A DNA stretch of 64,000 nt from Anoplolepis gracilipes (GCF_047496725.1 NC_132975.1:2776501-2840500), one strand, 5' to 3'; counted from the first letter of the stretch, positions 46,862 through 60,484 are shown. The notes: a model not told the origin generated them from the sequence alone. Numbers and translations: made by a program.

Positions 46862-47262
46862 CATAAGCAACATCTTACCAAGGGACATCTTTTGTAATGA
46901 GGGAGGAGAACGGAAGAAATTTTCCTGTTTTTTAGAAATATAAAACCTGAAAAAGATATACTCAGTATATGACTCTTTCCATCGAAATATTTTTCATAGC
47001 TTTACATTTTAAAATTTGAATTTGAGAATAGTGCTCATATACAGATTCATACTAAAAAATGAGATATTTATTAAATTGCACATCTGTGAATGTTTTTTCT
47101 ATTTTATTTTATTATATGTATATTTATTATACATATTCACATGCTCATTGTTATATTCTCAACATAATTGTTGTTGGTACTTCTTTATTAATTTCAAACA
47201 AAACGTGGTAAACTTGTATAAATTATTACGAAGAGTTTATTTTTTAAAAAATGTGTTCAACG

Positions 47263-47313
<51 letters not shown>

Positions 47314-48129
47314 AATTCAGATATGTAACATGTAATTTATCATATATTTTTTATATTTTCACAATTTATAAACATATCAATATTAATAATTGCGTTCATA
47401 TCTATTAATATGTAGAAATTATAACAAAATATAAGAAGATGTAGCAAAAGATTCAATTTCTTTAATTTGAAATCTTTATTTAATTAACCCTTACTTTATA
47501 CTGTTATTTTTTATATCAGACCAGGGTCAATGTCTGACGTGTTTATTAATGAGTAAAAGTGTTCAAAAAATTCATATAGCATCTTTGATCTTTCTAAATA
47601 TAAAGACTAGAATAATATCTTTGAAAAATAATTTGTTTAAATATATTGTTATTGGAAATATGTGAAGTAGAAAACTTAAAACACACTGTTATGGTAAAAA
47701 AATTATAACTTTTAAACAAATAATTAAAACTACAGGAAGTTGAAGTTGAAATCTTAAAGAATGATACAAAAAATTTGTCATATTAATAAGTTAAAAATGA
47801 GATACTTAATTTTGCGACATAAAAAGTAATATTTTTTAATGCATCGAAGTCAAGTTTTAATTGCTTCTTTTGTATTAAACATTCTTATTATTAAAATATA
47901 TGTAATCATATAATTGTGAGAAAGAAAAGAAAAGAGCTTAAAGCATGTAATAAGGAGATGCCAAGCGACAAGAAGTGATATATAGTTGGGTGAATTGCTA
48001 AATGAAGATGGTAGAGGAATAGAGATGATGAGAAGAATAGAGAGAGAGAGAAAAAATAGGAAAGGAGAAGGTTGAACGAAAGTAAAGTGGGAAAGGCTGA
48101 ATTCAGAAAGTCAGTTGAAACTGTGCATT
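46862..48129. other. Downstream region of the palmitoyltransferase, gene-free
   Basis: Probably 3' UTR at the start; then AT-rich sequence with the (TA)n tract and a GA-rich patch near 48000-48070. Confidence 0.5.
47264..47310. repeat. (TA)n microsatellite
   Basis: About 23 TA units. Confidence 0.95.
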
Positions 48130-48570
48130 TTGCTTTTTATTTTGATCTTGATTTTAATTTTGAATTTTGAATTTTTGGATTTAAAAATTTTGAATTTTGA
48201 AGGTTTAGATTTTAAATTTTAAGTAAGTTAATTTAATTTGAAGGAATGGAATTTCGAATTTTTGAGTTTAAAATTTGGAGGTTTAAATTTTGAAAGTTTG
48301 CAATGAGAATGTTGAATTTTGATGTTGTGAATTTTCAGATTTTTTGAATTAGAATTTTGGATTCTGGAATTTAGAATTTGGAATTATGATTTTAAATTGA
48401 GAATTCGAATTTTAATTTTAATTTTGATTTGAATTTTAAATGTGATATTAATCTTAATTTTAATTCTAAGTTTGATTTTGATTTTAAGTTTTAATTTTAA
48501 GTTTAAGTTAAGTTTAATGTAAGTTTTTTAATTGTAATTTCTGATATTAATTTGGATTTTGATTTTAATC
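48130..48570. repeat. Degenerate 'GAATTTTGATTTTAA' low-complexity tract
   Basis: More than 400 bp of loosely repeated AATTTTGAATTTTGA / TTTTAATTTTGATTT units with strong purine-pyrimidine skew between strands and no clean period. Confidence 0.8.
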
Positions 48571-49326
48571 TAAAATTCGGGATAAAAATAGATTGACAGG
48601 TTTGGTTTCAAAGAATTATAGATTATATAGTTTATGTATGTATATGTTATATAGATGGATATAGATATGGATATAGATATTTATATTTATATTTAGATGG
48701 TTATGTTTATATATATGTATTATATTTATTATATTTTCTATATTTTATGGAGTTATTTTGTTCATTTCAGTTTAGTGTATTTTATTTCATGAGATATATT
48801 TTAGGATTATATTTGGTAGAATTAGTAAGCGTACTCATATGGTTTATATGTAAATACGTAAAATATGTAAGCTGGAAGCCATTCTAAACCAAAAGGCAAG
48901 GATTAAAAAAAAATATAAATAATAAAAAATATGTAATCATATTTAAAGATAAACTATATGACGCAGTTGTATATACACAATAAAAGAAGAATCGATAAGC
49001 GTCACAAAAAGCCTTTCGACATTTTTTAATGTCTTTTCTGGCAAAAGAAACATTTCTTTGTTTTTAAGCATATATTACATATATTAAAAAAAATAACTGT
49101 ATGACTCACTCGTGATAGAAAAAACTCGTATAGAATGGTGCATTTTCACAAGCCGCTAAAACCGATTGTTTGAGCGACAAAAAAGGTCACGTATCAACTT
49201 TTGTCGCTGAACTATTCAGCAGTAACTTTCATACATGAAAAAGCATAAAAGCGACAAAATTGAATGTGAAAGATAAATTTCGCGTTTTATTGGCATTTTC
49301 GATATTGAACGTGTTGCAATAAACAG

Positions 49327-50072
49327 TTGTGTGTTATGGCTTCTAGAAAAAAGAAATATTATAATTGGATATTAAATTGTAATAAAATTATTCGAGAACA
49401 TGAAATTAAATTGCAAAATGATATCGTTTTTGTTGTTACTACTATGATGTTGACACATCGAAAAAAAACACGTTATTATCAAAAAAAAGTTTTGGGTTGC
49501 ACCATTGTTTCAAAATCGTATTGAGTATGGATTTTATGAATAAGCTACTTTACCATATATAAGATTAGAAAGTGCAAGATTCAAGAACTAATTTCGTATG
49601 TCATCAATACAATTAGAAAATTTGCTACAAATTGTTGCACTTAAACTCATTAAGCAGACATTTCGCAGAGAACCTGTCAATGCTGAAGAACATTTATGTT
49701 TAACTCTAAAGTTTGTTTTGTTACATTTTTTAAATTCACATACAAAAATATGAAAGCGACTATTAGGCAACACAAAATTATTATAGAGATGGTTTAAATT
49801 ATAATTATTGTTTTTTACATTACATATATTAAAGATATTTGGCTTCTGGTGACTCAATGGTATCGATGTCATATCAATACTTACTAAGATGTACAATAAT
49901 AAGCAACATTATATCTGAAACATGCGAAATAATTTGGAATGTATTATGTTCAGTCATCCTTCCACCTTTTTTAACAAAAGACGACTGGCTACATATTGCA
50001 GCAGATTTTAAAAATAAATGTTATTTTTCTTATTGTATTGGTGCCATCAATGGAAAACATATTGTTATTTAA
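49327..50072 (+). pseudogene. PIF/Harbinger transposase fragment (HARBI1-like)
   Basis: Successive pieces follow a Harbinger nuclease. A first piece (49339-49520) is Lys-rich. Then FRMSSIQLENLLQIVALKLI and a piece ending EEHLCLTLKF lie at about 49585-49715. After a broken stretch (about 49720-49835) follow ASGDSMVSMSYQYLL and DWLHIAADFKNK and finally CIGAINGKHI. The family has DGKH in this last block, where the Asp is catalytic; here it is Asn. The rest of the nuclease is absent. A possible left end, GGTGCATTTTCACAAGCCGC at about 49136, has no visible partner. Confidence 0.75.
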
Positions 50073-51040
50073 GTATGTATTTTAATTGCATTTTAGTAGC
50101 ATTAAAAAAAATTAAATTAAATAAAAAATTAAATTAAAAAAAATGTTAATTTTGCAAATTTTGCATGATTTCAAATGAGCATAACTTCGTCAAAAATTGT
50201 CGTATTTGAAGTTTTTTTTATTTTAAAGCTTAAAGTCTCTGCTTTCAAAAGCATTTGTTAGATTTTGAATTACTCCTTTCCCTCTTCCGCCGCCCTTTCA
50301 AAAGCGAGGACGTGTTCCGTTTTTAAAAAATTGCATAGTTTGACGCACTCCATGGGGTGGAATAAATTTTTTTCGCCAATATCATATCAACCATCGTAAA
50401 AATTGGACTTTTCTTTGCAAATTAAAAAAAATTGAGGTTGATACGATTTTTTTTCGCGAAGTTACGGCGTATTAAAGTTACCCCTGCAGTTTTGATCAAT
50501 TACCGCCAGCATTAGCATTACCCGATGCGCACCACGAGGAGGTTGCTGGTCGGACTTTGCGTATCATGTGTATGTGTCATAGTATTGTTTTAATGGCTGT
50601 ATGTGATGTTAACTATCTATTTACATTCGTTGAATTAACTATTAGAACTACAATGCTTGAAAGTGACATTATTGCATCGTAGTACGTGCTACAAGTTTTT
50701 TCGTAGATTTTTTTTATACTTACTATTTGATGTCGAGTTTGTTACCGTTTGCCGGCCGTGGACGGGATCGGACGTGTTCAAATCGGATACGCATCATGCG
50801 CGTATCCTTTGTCTAGACTCTATTTTTAAGTATTTTCCTCTTGAAGATTATCTCTTATTTTTTTACTTATCCTTTTTTGTATTCATTTTCACCTGTTGTT
50901 GGCCAACCAAATAGATCCAACCTTTTTTTCGGGTTAGCGGTCAATATATTGGTAAATATATGAAGAAGACTTTATTGCCTTAACTCTAAATTTCTCTTGT
51001 AACCACACAACCAATACATCACTTCATTTGCACACAGATT
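50073..51040 (+). promoter_or_regulatory. Upstream region of Dus1l
   Basis: A GC-richer patch at about 50480-50570 and a hairpin GGATACGCATCATGCGCGTATCC-like block near 50785 precede the gene. Short frames here show no family. Promoter and 5' UTR of Dus1l are expected in the last few hundred bases. Confidence 0.4.
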
Positions 51041-51562
51041 ATGTCTACAATCACAGAATCGCTTGATAAAGGGGACATTTCCTCAAAGAAAACTAACGTT
51101 TGGGAAGATTTGGGTTCACCGCGGTGCATAATTGCGCCGATGGTAGATGCAAGTGAGTTGGCATGGAGATTGCTTAGTAGGCGACATGGTGCCCAGCTCT
51201 GTTACACACCGATGCTACATTCAACCGTGTTTTGTCGGGATCCCAAGTACAGACGAGAGGCCCTTGCTAGCACCAGTGAGGATCGCCCATTAATTGTACA
51301 GGTCTACACTAATCTCAAAATTATTACAATTATGTTGTAAAATAAATCTTTTATTGGGCATCAAATTTTTCAAAACTTCAAAGCAATATTTTGTAACTTT
51401 TTTCTCTATCTTTTTATGGACAGTTATGTTGTCACGATCTTTTAAAACTTTTTTACTTAAATATAGAAAAAAAAACCTTTTTTTTTTTTTAATTTAAGCA
51501 TTTCCTATAATATATAAAAAATTGTCTAATCAGGTGTGTATATATATATATATATATATTTA

Positions 51563-51595
<33 letters not shown>

Positions 51596-54500
51596 TACAC
51601 ATATATACAGGGTTTTCGAAAAGTCCGGAAACGGTCGAATATCTCGAAAACAAAGCGTTTTAGAGAAAAATGTTTCAAATAAAAGTTGTTTGGTTCGAAA
51701 GGCGCCATAAAAGGTGATTTTTGGCGTGACTCTAGTATAGCAACCAAAGTATATTAAACTGTACCAGAACGTTTTTGTGTGTTTGGTAATTTGTGGTAGA
51801 GGCATGGCTAACTGTTTTAGTATCTAGGTAGTTGATACCAGTTATACCGAGCAATTAAGCAGGATACCTTTTGTAAATTTTAGGTAAGCTGCAAATAGGC
51901 GCCAAATATAAATACATAAATAATTAATTTTATATATTTATTGTGTTGGATTTATCTTATTTTGTTAAACTTGGTATTTTAATCAGTTATCCTACAAGCA
52001 CAAATTTAAACTATCAATTTTGGATGCTTATAAATTTACAAACTTCTACACTTATGGATTAAGTTATTACTTTTACTAGTAAATAAGCTTAAATTCTGTC
52101 TAGTTAAACACTGATTGAAATATTGAGTTTTGTGTATGAAATAAGATTGTTTTATTAATTTACAAAAATTTTATTTTTATTTGATTTATTACTTACTCAT
52201 TCATTATATAAATTATGGATAAAAGTATAATTATTTAATATGCACTGATAATCATGGCCAACCAATATTGGACAAAAATGAAAATTAATATATTATTATA
52301 TAAAAAGTATGTAAAAATTATGCTATAGTTATATATTAATTTCATCCTAAAAATAAGAAAAAATCATATTCGGTGTATAAATCCACACGAATTTCAGAAT
52401 GTTATTCATGATTATGACTTTTTTCCTTTATTTTCATCAAAATTTTAATTTTCCTCTTCTTTGTATTCTTTGCATAAAAAAAATGCTTATAAATTTCTAC
52501 TAATGGTATCTCATTATTTTCGTCAAATACTTTACTCGTTAAAATAAACAAATACCCTTTAAAATTCATATTTATTCTGTATTCTCTTTTATTCACATTA
52601 GAATAAAAAAATATTTAATTATTTTTAAATAGTTTTGAATTCGTGCGTACAGAAAAGAAACAGTATGTTTTAGCGTGTTGGTGTGATACATATTACCAAA
52701 ATAAGTTCCGCCTCTACCAATAGCAACCTTGGTACATGTACCAAACGATCGCCAAAAATCGCCTAAAATAGTTCCATTAGTTTAACCTTGGATAATCGTT
52801 TGAAGGTTATATGAAGGTCAACTTGAATTTTTTAAATGGGACACCCTATATATTTTTGCATATTCTTGTAGCTTACCTCGAGAGCTTTTCAAAACACTAT
52901 AATAAAATATTTTTTCATTAAGTATTTTTCGAGTCATAAGACTTCAAAGTTGCAGTATTTTGACAAAAATACCTACAAAATATCTCTTAAAATCTGGATC
53001 ACACTCAGATCTTGCCTTGGCTGGCTGGATTATGTCCGAATCGTGCCTTGACTGATCAGACAATGTAAGATAAGACTATCGCAAAGTAAATACTATTTTA
53101 CGAGTATTTTTATCAAATACTGCAACTTTGAAGCCTTATAACTCGAAAAATACGTTATGAAAAAATATTTTATTATAGTGTTTTGGAGAACTCTCGAGGT
53201 AGATGAGCTACAAGAATATGCAAAAATATATAGGGTGTCCCATTTAAGAAATTCAAGATGACCTTCAAACGACTATCCAAGGTCAAACCAATGGGACCAT
53301 TTTATGGCGCTTTTCAAACCAAACAACTTTTATTTGAAACATTTTTCTCTAAAATGCTTTATTTTCGAGATATTCGACCGTTTCCGGACGTTTTGAAAAC
53401 TCTGTATATATGTATATAATATGTGTAATATGTATATAGATATATACATAGATATATATTTAATTAAAAATATTACTTTTTTTTTAATGCAATTTTTTTG
53501 GATGGATATTTTGAGAATCTAAAAACTCTAAATATATCTCACACATTTTTATTTTTAAATCTTTAAAATTTATTTATCTAAAATAAATTTAATTATTTTA
53601 AAATTTTAAATATAAATATAAATAAATACTAATTACATCTTTTCAATGCTATGAATACTATGTATATATGAATGAATAAATGAAAACATAAATTATATTT
53701 TTATAATATAGAAATATATCAAATGCAAAAGATTAAATATAAAAGAGAATAAAGGAAGAAAAATATTTATCATTAATTTTTGTATTATAATTTTTTTTTT
53801 CAGTTTTGTGGTAATGATCCAGATGTACTATTGGAAGCTGCAAGTTTAGCTGAATCATATTGCGATGCAGTGGATATCAATATTGGTTGTCCACAAGCAA
53901 TTGCAAAACGTGGACATTATGGAGCATTTTTACAGGATGACTGGGTGTTATTACATAGAATTGGTATGCATATTCTTTAAATCTCTATACAATACTTAAA
54001 GAACTTTAATATTTTGATAATGATACTATTTCTTGTGTATATAGTGTCGACTTTAAAAAATGGATTACATATACCTGTCACCTGTAAATTACGAGTGTTC
54101 CCGGAAATCAGTCGTACTGTTGAATATGCTCGCATGCTACAAAATGCAGGTGCTAGCTTACTTACTGTTCATGGACGTACGAGAGAGCAAAAGGGACCAT
54201 TGACTGGATTAGCGTCTTGGAAACATATTAAAGCCGTAAGGTAATTATTTCTTCTTATTTTTTATTGATATATTCAATATTAGCTCTTAGTCTTTGATTT
54301 TTCAAGACAATCATATTGAGTTATGAGAAGCAGAAATATAAATTTCTTTTTTACATTGTGCTTTAAAAGCATAAAATTTTTGTGTATGTCTTATTATCAC
54401 TTGTATTCAATAATGCAGATAGTTAAAATATATCATAAATTTTTTTATTATCTTTATAATTATAGATTAATAAATATATAATTTAATCTTTATGCTATTA

Positions 54501-57500
54501 ATTTATTTTTACAAGCACAAGTCAAACAACAAAATAGACTGCATGAAAGAAATTCATGATTTCTGACATCATAATTCAGTATGACTGTAAAGGATTAGGA
54601 GTGGTAAATGAGCAAGAAGTTCAATTCTTTTTTCGCAATGATTAATATATAATTAAGAGTTAAAATCAAACTTTTGTATTTTGTCTCTTGCTTGCTTTTC
54701 AAATATGTTTTTAAAAAAATGTATCAAATAAATATTTTTATCAAAATCTAACTAGAAAAGCCTGAATCGAAATGAAACATTTAATAGTTATTGCTCATAT
54801 AATATTTTTTTGTTTTATTTGGTTTTTAATTTTTAATTGATTGCATACATTTTCATTCTATGTATACAGATGATGCATATATGTATACATTATATGATAC
54901 AGCAAAATATTCTATAATATATTAAAGTATTTGCAAATTTTAATCTTCCTTTCTATAAAATATATGAAATAAAAAAGTATAAGTATATATAGCTAAAATT
55001 TTCTGGTTAGAATAATGTTTTAAATTAGGATAATATTACATTTATTATTATGACGAGTTCTCGGATGAACAATTAGCTATTGGTTAGAGAATTTCTAAGA
55101 TTCTAGAAGTTTCTTGCAATAACATACAAATTAATCTAAATAATAAAGGCTCACAAATTAAAATTACGGGAAAACATGAAAGGCATAAAGAGCCAAGCGC
55201 CAGATGAAGAAGCGCAAATAAAAACAACGTTTTGTAATAAAACAATCAAACTTTATTTTCAAACGTTTCATTTTTGAATCATCTTTAGTGATAAAAAACT
55301 ATTTTAGAATATAACAAAGGCGCCCATGATTTTAAATAATTATTTACGATGTTTGCAAAGTATCAAACGTAGCTATATTAAGTTGATTCAAATAAAGATT
55401 ACACACATTTATTTTATTAGTCTTTTTATTTTTGCTTTTTATCTTTATGTTTTGTTTTGCAGTCTTTATATTTACCTGTAACTTAAACATAAAATAGTTT
55501 TGTCGTTTAATGATAAACAAAAACCTATAATACATAATATATTCGATGTAACATATCTTATGATATCATTCTATTATTCTGCTATTATTTTACGACAATA
55601 ACTATGTTGAAGAAAGTGATTTATGTGCATGGAAAATGAAAAAAAGGAATGAGAGAATGAAAGGAGTGTGTGAGAAAGAGGGAAAAGAAAGAAAAAAATA
55701 GAACATACTTTAATTTTTTTGATAAAATAATCAAATATTATGTTTAATATTTAAATAAATTATTAAATAAATATTATTTTATCAATTTTTACTATTAAAT
55801 TCTTTTTTGGTTATTATTAACTTGATGCAGTAAAGAAAATATTATTGTAAGTGATAATTATTTTATATTTAATTAGGGATGCCGTGGAAATTCCCGTGAT
55901 CGCCAATGGTAATATACAATGTATGCAAGACTTACAAAGGTGCATTGAAGAAATCCAAGTGGAAGGTGTGATGTCAGCTGAAGGAAATCTTTACAATCCA
56001 TACATATTCGAATCTCGTTACCCTGCTTGTTGGGAACCTGCTTTGGAGTATTTGGAACTCGTAGAGCAATATCCAGCGCCAGCTTCATATATCCGTGGTC
56101 ATTTATTTAAATTGTTCCATCATGTGTATGTATTTAATTTTTTAAGGATCCAGTCTGCTTTAGTAATATGAAAAATTGATGATTTTTAGAAGTTTAAAAA
56201 GATATTAGAATTAATTGATCTTTTTAGTTATTTACAAATGTTTTTATAGATATTTAAACAGTATATCAATATTTTTAAATCTTGGATATTTAGTTTTTCT
56301 TTAATTTAATACAAATTTCTATGCATGTTCAAAATTGCATAGTTTGACGGTGTTTGTTATTCTGCTCCTCATAATTGTCTGATAATGAAATGAAAAAAAA
56401 GTCGGTCTTATTTTATTCCATAGGAATAGTAATTTTGGGATACTGAATTTAATTTTATTAGAAAAAAATAAAAAATAACGAAATAGTATCCTTTTAAAAT
56501 TAGATATTTCAATTTTGCTAGAATTTTTTTACTTTATGAAGGTTGGAAAAATATTAAATATTAATTTTTTAAATTCTAATTAGATTCAGTATTCTAAAAA
56601 AAAATATTCTTTTATTTAAAAAAAAGTAACTTGGTTTATCAAGATATCCATCACATAAACTTTGAAAACAGTGTTTTAAGAATAACGCGTTTAAAGTTTT
56701 ACAGACTCATTTAACTATCCGTGCGCTATCCTATTCAAAATTTTTATAATTCTGTCAAATTTGCGAATTTTTCAACAAAATTTGAGACATTTTTCAGACA
56801 TCATACTTTCTGAAAATGTAAAAAAAAAATCGATTTTTTTGACTCTCTAAAGTAGACTGAACCTTTCATAGCAGGTGATGAATTGTGTCACATAATTCCT
56901 GAGCGTGCAAACATGCTTTTAATTAGAGAGTAGATTTTGTTTAACAGAAAATCAAGAGGAGAGGGAGAATTTGGCAACAAACTCCAGCATGGAAGCTTTC
57001 AAAAAAGTTGTCTACACCTTGAGAGATCGTTACTTACCATATCATGAAGGACATTTGACATGGCAGATAGAAAAGACAGGTAATAATTTGATGTTAAATA
57101 AATATTATTTGTATTTCATATTTATGCATTTTTATAAATGTCTCCTTTTTCCTTCTAATATTTCTAGATTATAATTTGGAATTGCCACCATGGTTATGTC
57201 GACCTTATATAAGAGAACCTCCACGAGAACATATACAAAAATCACAAGTAAACAAGCATATATTTTATGTGTCTTCTTTTCTTATTACATCATAATTCAA
57301 TATTTTTTGAAAATAACAATAAGAGCATTTCTCAGGACGCACTTCGAAAACGGGAATACAAAGACGAGGACGGAAATGAAATATCGCGAAAACGTTCAAA
57401 AAAGCTTAAACGAATAGCGCGTAGACCGAATAGACCAACATCTGTTCTTAAGAGAAATTCAGATCGATGTCACGCTTGTCCAAATCCTCTGGTTTGTTAA

Positions 57501-57801
57501 AGCTTTTATAACTTTTTTTTAAATTTTATTTCACTATTTTGAAAAAATAAATATATTTTCAAAAATGATTAATGCTTAAAAAAAAAAAAACATTTTGGAA
57601 AAAAATTCTAATGCGTGATTTAAATTGCAGGGTTTTAAATGTGAATATAAATTATGTCGACAATGCTGTAGAAACAAATGTTATATAGAAAATTTAGATT
57701 GTGCTGGTCACAGGAATCTAACCAAGACGAGAAGACAAATGGCAAAAGAATATGAAGCAAAACGTAAGAGCATGATTGAAAGTACAATGACGCTATGTTA
57801 A
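51041..57801 (+). CDS. Dus1l: tRNA-dihydrouridine synthase 1-like (eight exons)
   Basis: A 472-residue FMN enzyme that reduces uridine to dihydrouridine in the D loop of tRNA (position 16/17 class). Exons: 51041-51301, 53804-53963, 54045-54240, 55877-56125, 56934-57079, 57168-57247, 57336-57491, 57631-57801; all GT/AG and 1419 nt in frame. The barrel starts APMVDASELAWRLLSRRHGA, with YTPMLHS. The conserved Cys116 is in INIGCPQAIAKRGHYG. Phosphate and flavin motifs follow: CKLRVFPE, TVHGRTREQKG, IPVIANGNI and GVMSAEGNL. The C-terminal basic region and Cys-rich end (CHACPNPLGFKC and LCRQCCRNKC) are those of DUS1L. The exon 5 acceptor was chosen at 56933 because it restores the family's HH-x-FCLTENQEE join. 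The first intron (2.5 kb) holds nested palindromes. AATAAA follows 10 nt after the stop. Confidence 0.95.
51608..53404. mobile_element. TA-flanked inverted-repeat element in Dus1l intron 1
   Basis: Left end CAGGGTTTTCGAAAAGTCCG, then GAAACGGTCGAATATCTCGA. The right end is the complement, ending CGTTTTGAAAACTCTG. TA repeats lie on both sides. The inverted repeats are about 110 bp. No transposase is seen. A second palindrome lies inside near the right end. Confidence 0.82.
52765..53300. mobile_element. Palindrome with inward-facing GGGACACCCT ends
   Basis: AAATGGGACACCCTATATAT at 52838 pairs with ATATATAGGGTGTCCCATTT at 53225. The arms continue both outward (AACCTTGGATAATCGTTTGA) and inward (CTCGAGAGCTTTTCAAAACA) over some 200 bp, around a unique centre near 53035. 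Confidence 0.8.
54241..55876. other. Dus1l intron 3, no element recognised
   Basis: 1.6 kb of AT-rich intron; no inverted repeat or coding signal seen. Confidence 0.6.
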
Positions 57802-57810
57802 AATATTTTA

Positions 57811-57816
57811 AATAAA
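57811..57816 (+). terminator. Dus1l polyadenylation signal
   Basis: AATAAA starting 10 nt after the stop codon, implying a very short 3' UTR toward the convergent COX10 gene. Confidence 0.5.
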
Positions 57817-58097
57817 ACTATATATATTTTAATTTTTGTTTTCTGTGAAAGTCATCTTCCTATGAAAACAATTTTTTATAATTTCATTGAAATTTTCCTT
57901 TATTAACTAATTATTTATTAACTTAAATTAATATTAAACTTAAAATAGTCTAATGTTTATTAGATTTATCTGTTTTATACAATTATATTTTACATGCTTA
58001 ATGAGAGAAAGAGAGAATATTGTAAAAATCAGATAGATCCAAAGTTTGCAATATAATTTGTACTATTGCTGACAAGTCTATTAATGTAAAATTATCA

Positions 58098-60094
58098 TTA
58101 CACAGATGAAGTTGTTGAAACAATAGATGTAAAAATAGTTAGCAAGTCACTTTTCTTTGCTGTCTCATAAAGAGATACATTTTCTTCTTTTTTTTCCATG
58201 TTGGTCCAATACTTCTTGCTCGAGAGTATCAATATCATCAATAAAGGTAGATGAAGTAACGAAAATCGAAACAATCTTCTAGAATTAGCACTATCTGAGT
58301 GATTATTGAATTTCCAGGCTAAAATTAAAAGCATTACTGAGAAACATTGAAAATATCTTGACATACAAATGTTTATTTATATACATTTTATACGTATGTC
58401 TTGCAATGTTATGTTAGCTCTTCGTAAAATGAGCTCAATTATGTAATTCTTTGTTGAAGTTTTAATAAAAAAAAAAAAAACTTAGGTTTTTTTTTTTTTT
58501 TTTTTTTTTTGTAGAAAGTGAATAAAGAGTTTGCGACACATACATACATACATATATATATACAATATATGTACTATATATGAATAATTAGATAAGAAAT
58601 ATATCATTAAAATTATTTTTAAAATTATATTTTAACATATATAATAAACTTTTTATAAAATCAATTTACACAAAGCATATTATATTACCTAGATAAAGGA
58701 AGTATGCATTAACTGGTGTTGAAGCCAGTGCAAACCACCAATGGGTTAAATCCAATATAGGTGTTAAGTAACACAGAGTCATTAATGCTATTGTATATCT
58801 TACAGTTGTTCTACGACATAAATTTGGATTTGTAACAGCCATCATTCGATAGCCAGCTCGTGAGTAATCTGGCCTCAAGTTCCATGAAAGAGCATTAAAG
58901 TGTGGAAACTGCCACATATACAAAATGCCAGGTAAAATCCAAGCATCTGGCATGAGTATATTGCCAGTACAAGCTGCCCAGCCCATGAGAGGGGGTATTG
59001 CTCCTACTAAAAAATAAAAAAAAAAAAAAAAAAAAAAAAAAAGATACAAATTACTGTTTGAACAATATATGTAAAAACATACATACTTACCAATAGAACC
59101 AACCCATGTGTTTATAATACTAATGCGTTTCATAGGAGTGTAAAAGAGTGTATATAGGACAATATTAGCAGCACCTAGCATCGATGTCATACTGTTCACT
59201 TCATGGTAAAGTATCGATAATCCAACAATACCAGATATTGTTGCAAATGTTACTGCATGAACAGGCCTAATAATATATTTGTTATTTCATATTAAGTTAT
59301 ATAAATTTAAGCTTGAAAATAAAAAATGAACACATTTAAAACGACTCACGTCAAATGACCACATACTAATACTCGATTTTTTGTCCGCGACATTTGTGCA
59401 TCAAATGGAACTTCAAAAAATTGATTAATTGCATTTGCTGCAGCAGAAACTAAGCCTGTACCAAGGGAACACATTGTAAATGTGTAAAAGTCAAATGGTA
59501 CTGGAGCTAATGCATATCCTGCCATAGTTGTTGCTACAACAAGAGCTATAACCAAAATTATTTCATAATTAAAACATTTATAACTACATATTATGACTTA
59601 ATTGACCATATATTTTAATTAGAAAGTTCCTTTTTCATAATTATAATTTAGTACATTTTAAAAATCTGAATATATGTTACATACATGTCAATTTAATTTT
59701 TGATAATTTAAGATAGTGTTTATGAAGCATGGTATAATTGACAATTATAGATCTCCATTTTGGTTTTTCTACTTTATGTGGATCTATCAGTGGATTTTCT
59801 CTTATTTCACTTGCATTCTTTTTAATAGGAGGGGAAATTATTGGAGTAATCATACCAATCTGCAATTGATCATATTTCGTTTGTGTTGGTTCTTCCATGT
59901 GCAAAGTTTTCATTGACTTTTGTCTTAGGAAGCCAGAACGCTAAAAAATTTCTTTAAATGATATAAAGCAGTAAATGGTATATAGCAAATTTTAAATTAA
60001 TTTCAATGCTACAAACCATGATGATAGAAAATTTTGGCACAAAGTTGTATGATATGTGCCGACATATTTTCATTGGAAAAACAATAAATAACAT
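58098..60094 (-). CDS. COX10: COX10, protoheme IX farnesyltransferase (six exons)
   Basis: A mitochondrial inner-membrane UbiA-type prenyltransferase that makes heme O from heme B for cytochrome c oxidase. Exons: 60094-60017, 59940-59685, 59545-59350, 59266-59091, 59006-58689, 58318-58098. Junctions are GT/AG and the sum is 1245 nt (414 residues). The start could be ATG 60094 or 60071-60073; the latter gives MKICRHISYNFVPKFS, a basic targeting-like leader. Motifs: KLSKIKLTSLVVATTMAGYA, the first Asp-rich site NQFFEVPFDAQMSRTKNR, YTPMKRISIINTWVG, GAIPPLMGW, FPHFNALSWNLRPDYSRAGY and the tail SRRLFRFSLLHLPLL. Several membrane helices are predicted. Long poly-A/T runs (about 59011-59042 and 58467-58512) lie in its introns. 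It diverges from ZFYVE26. Confidence 0.96.
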
Positions 60095-60379
60095 GATAGC
60101 TCTAAACGCTAATCAACTGTTTATTTCCATTGATCTAATTAAAATAAAATAATTAACAAATAAGAAATAACAACTTTGTCATAACCTATAAATATATATA
60201 AGCGTGGAAGAACTTCTCACAATTATGTAATAATAATTTTGCACTTACTTTTTTATATGTTAACATAATTTTTATTGTTAACATATTTGTTATAATTGAT
60301 TAACTGTAGCAAAATATTACATAATCGCAAATAATCAAGAATATCTCTACTTCTGCCTTTTTCTTCACGACTAGTGTCT

Positions 60380-60484
60380 AAGGCGCGTTCCGATATTCAC
60401 TGCCAGTACTGAAAATCTATAGTGTATGTACGTGACGTAAATTATAGATTTTCAGTACTGGCAGTTAATATCGGAACGCAGCCT
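60380..60484. mobile_element. Hairpin MITE, 'CACTGCCAGTACT' family, copy 2
   Basis: AAGGCGCGTTCCGATATTCA pairs with TTAATATCGGAACGCAGCCT; inner CTGCCAGTACTGAAAATCTA and its complement are shared with 41376-41494. Confidence 0.83.

Noticed and set aside
49588..49896. 102-codon minus-strand ORF
   Set aside because: Antisense to the Harbinger-like pieces, which fit the family on the plus strand.
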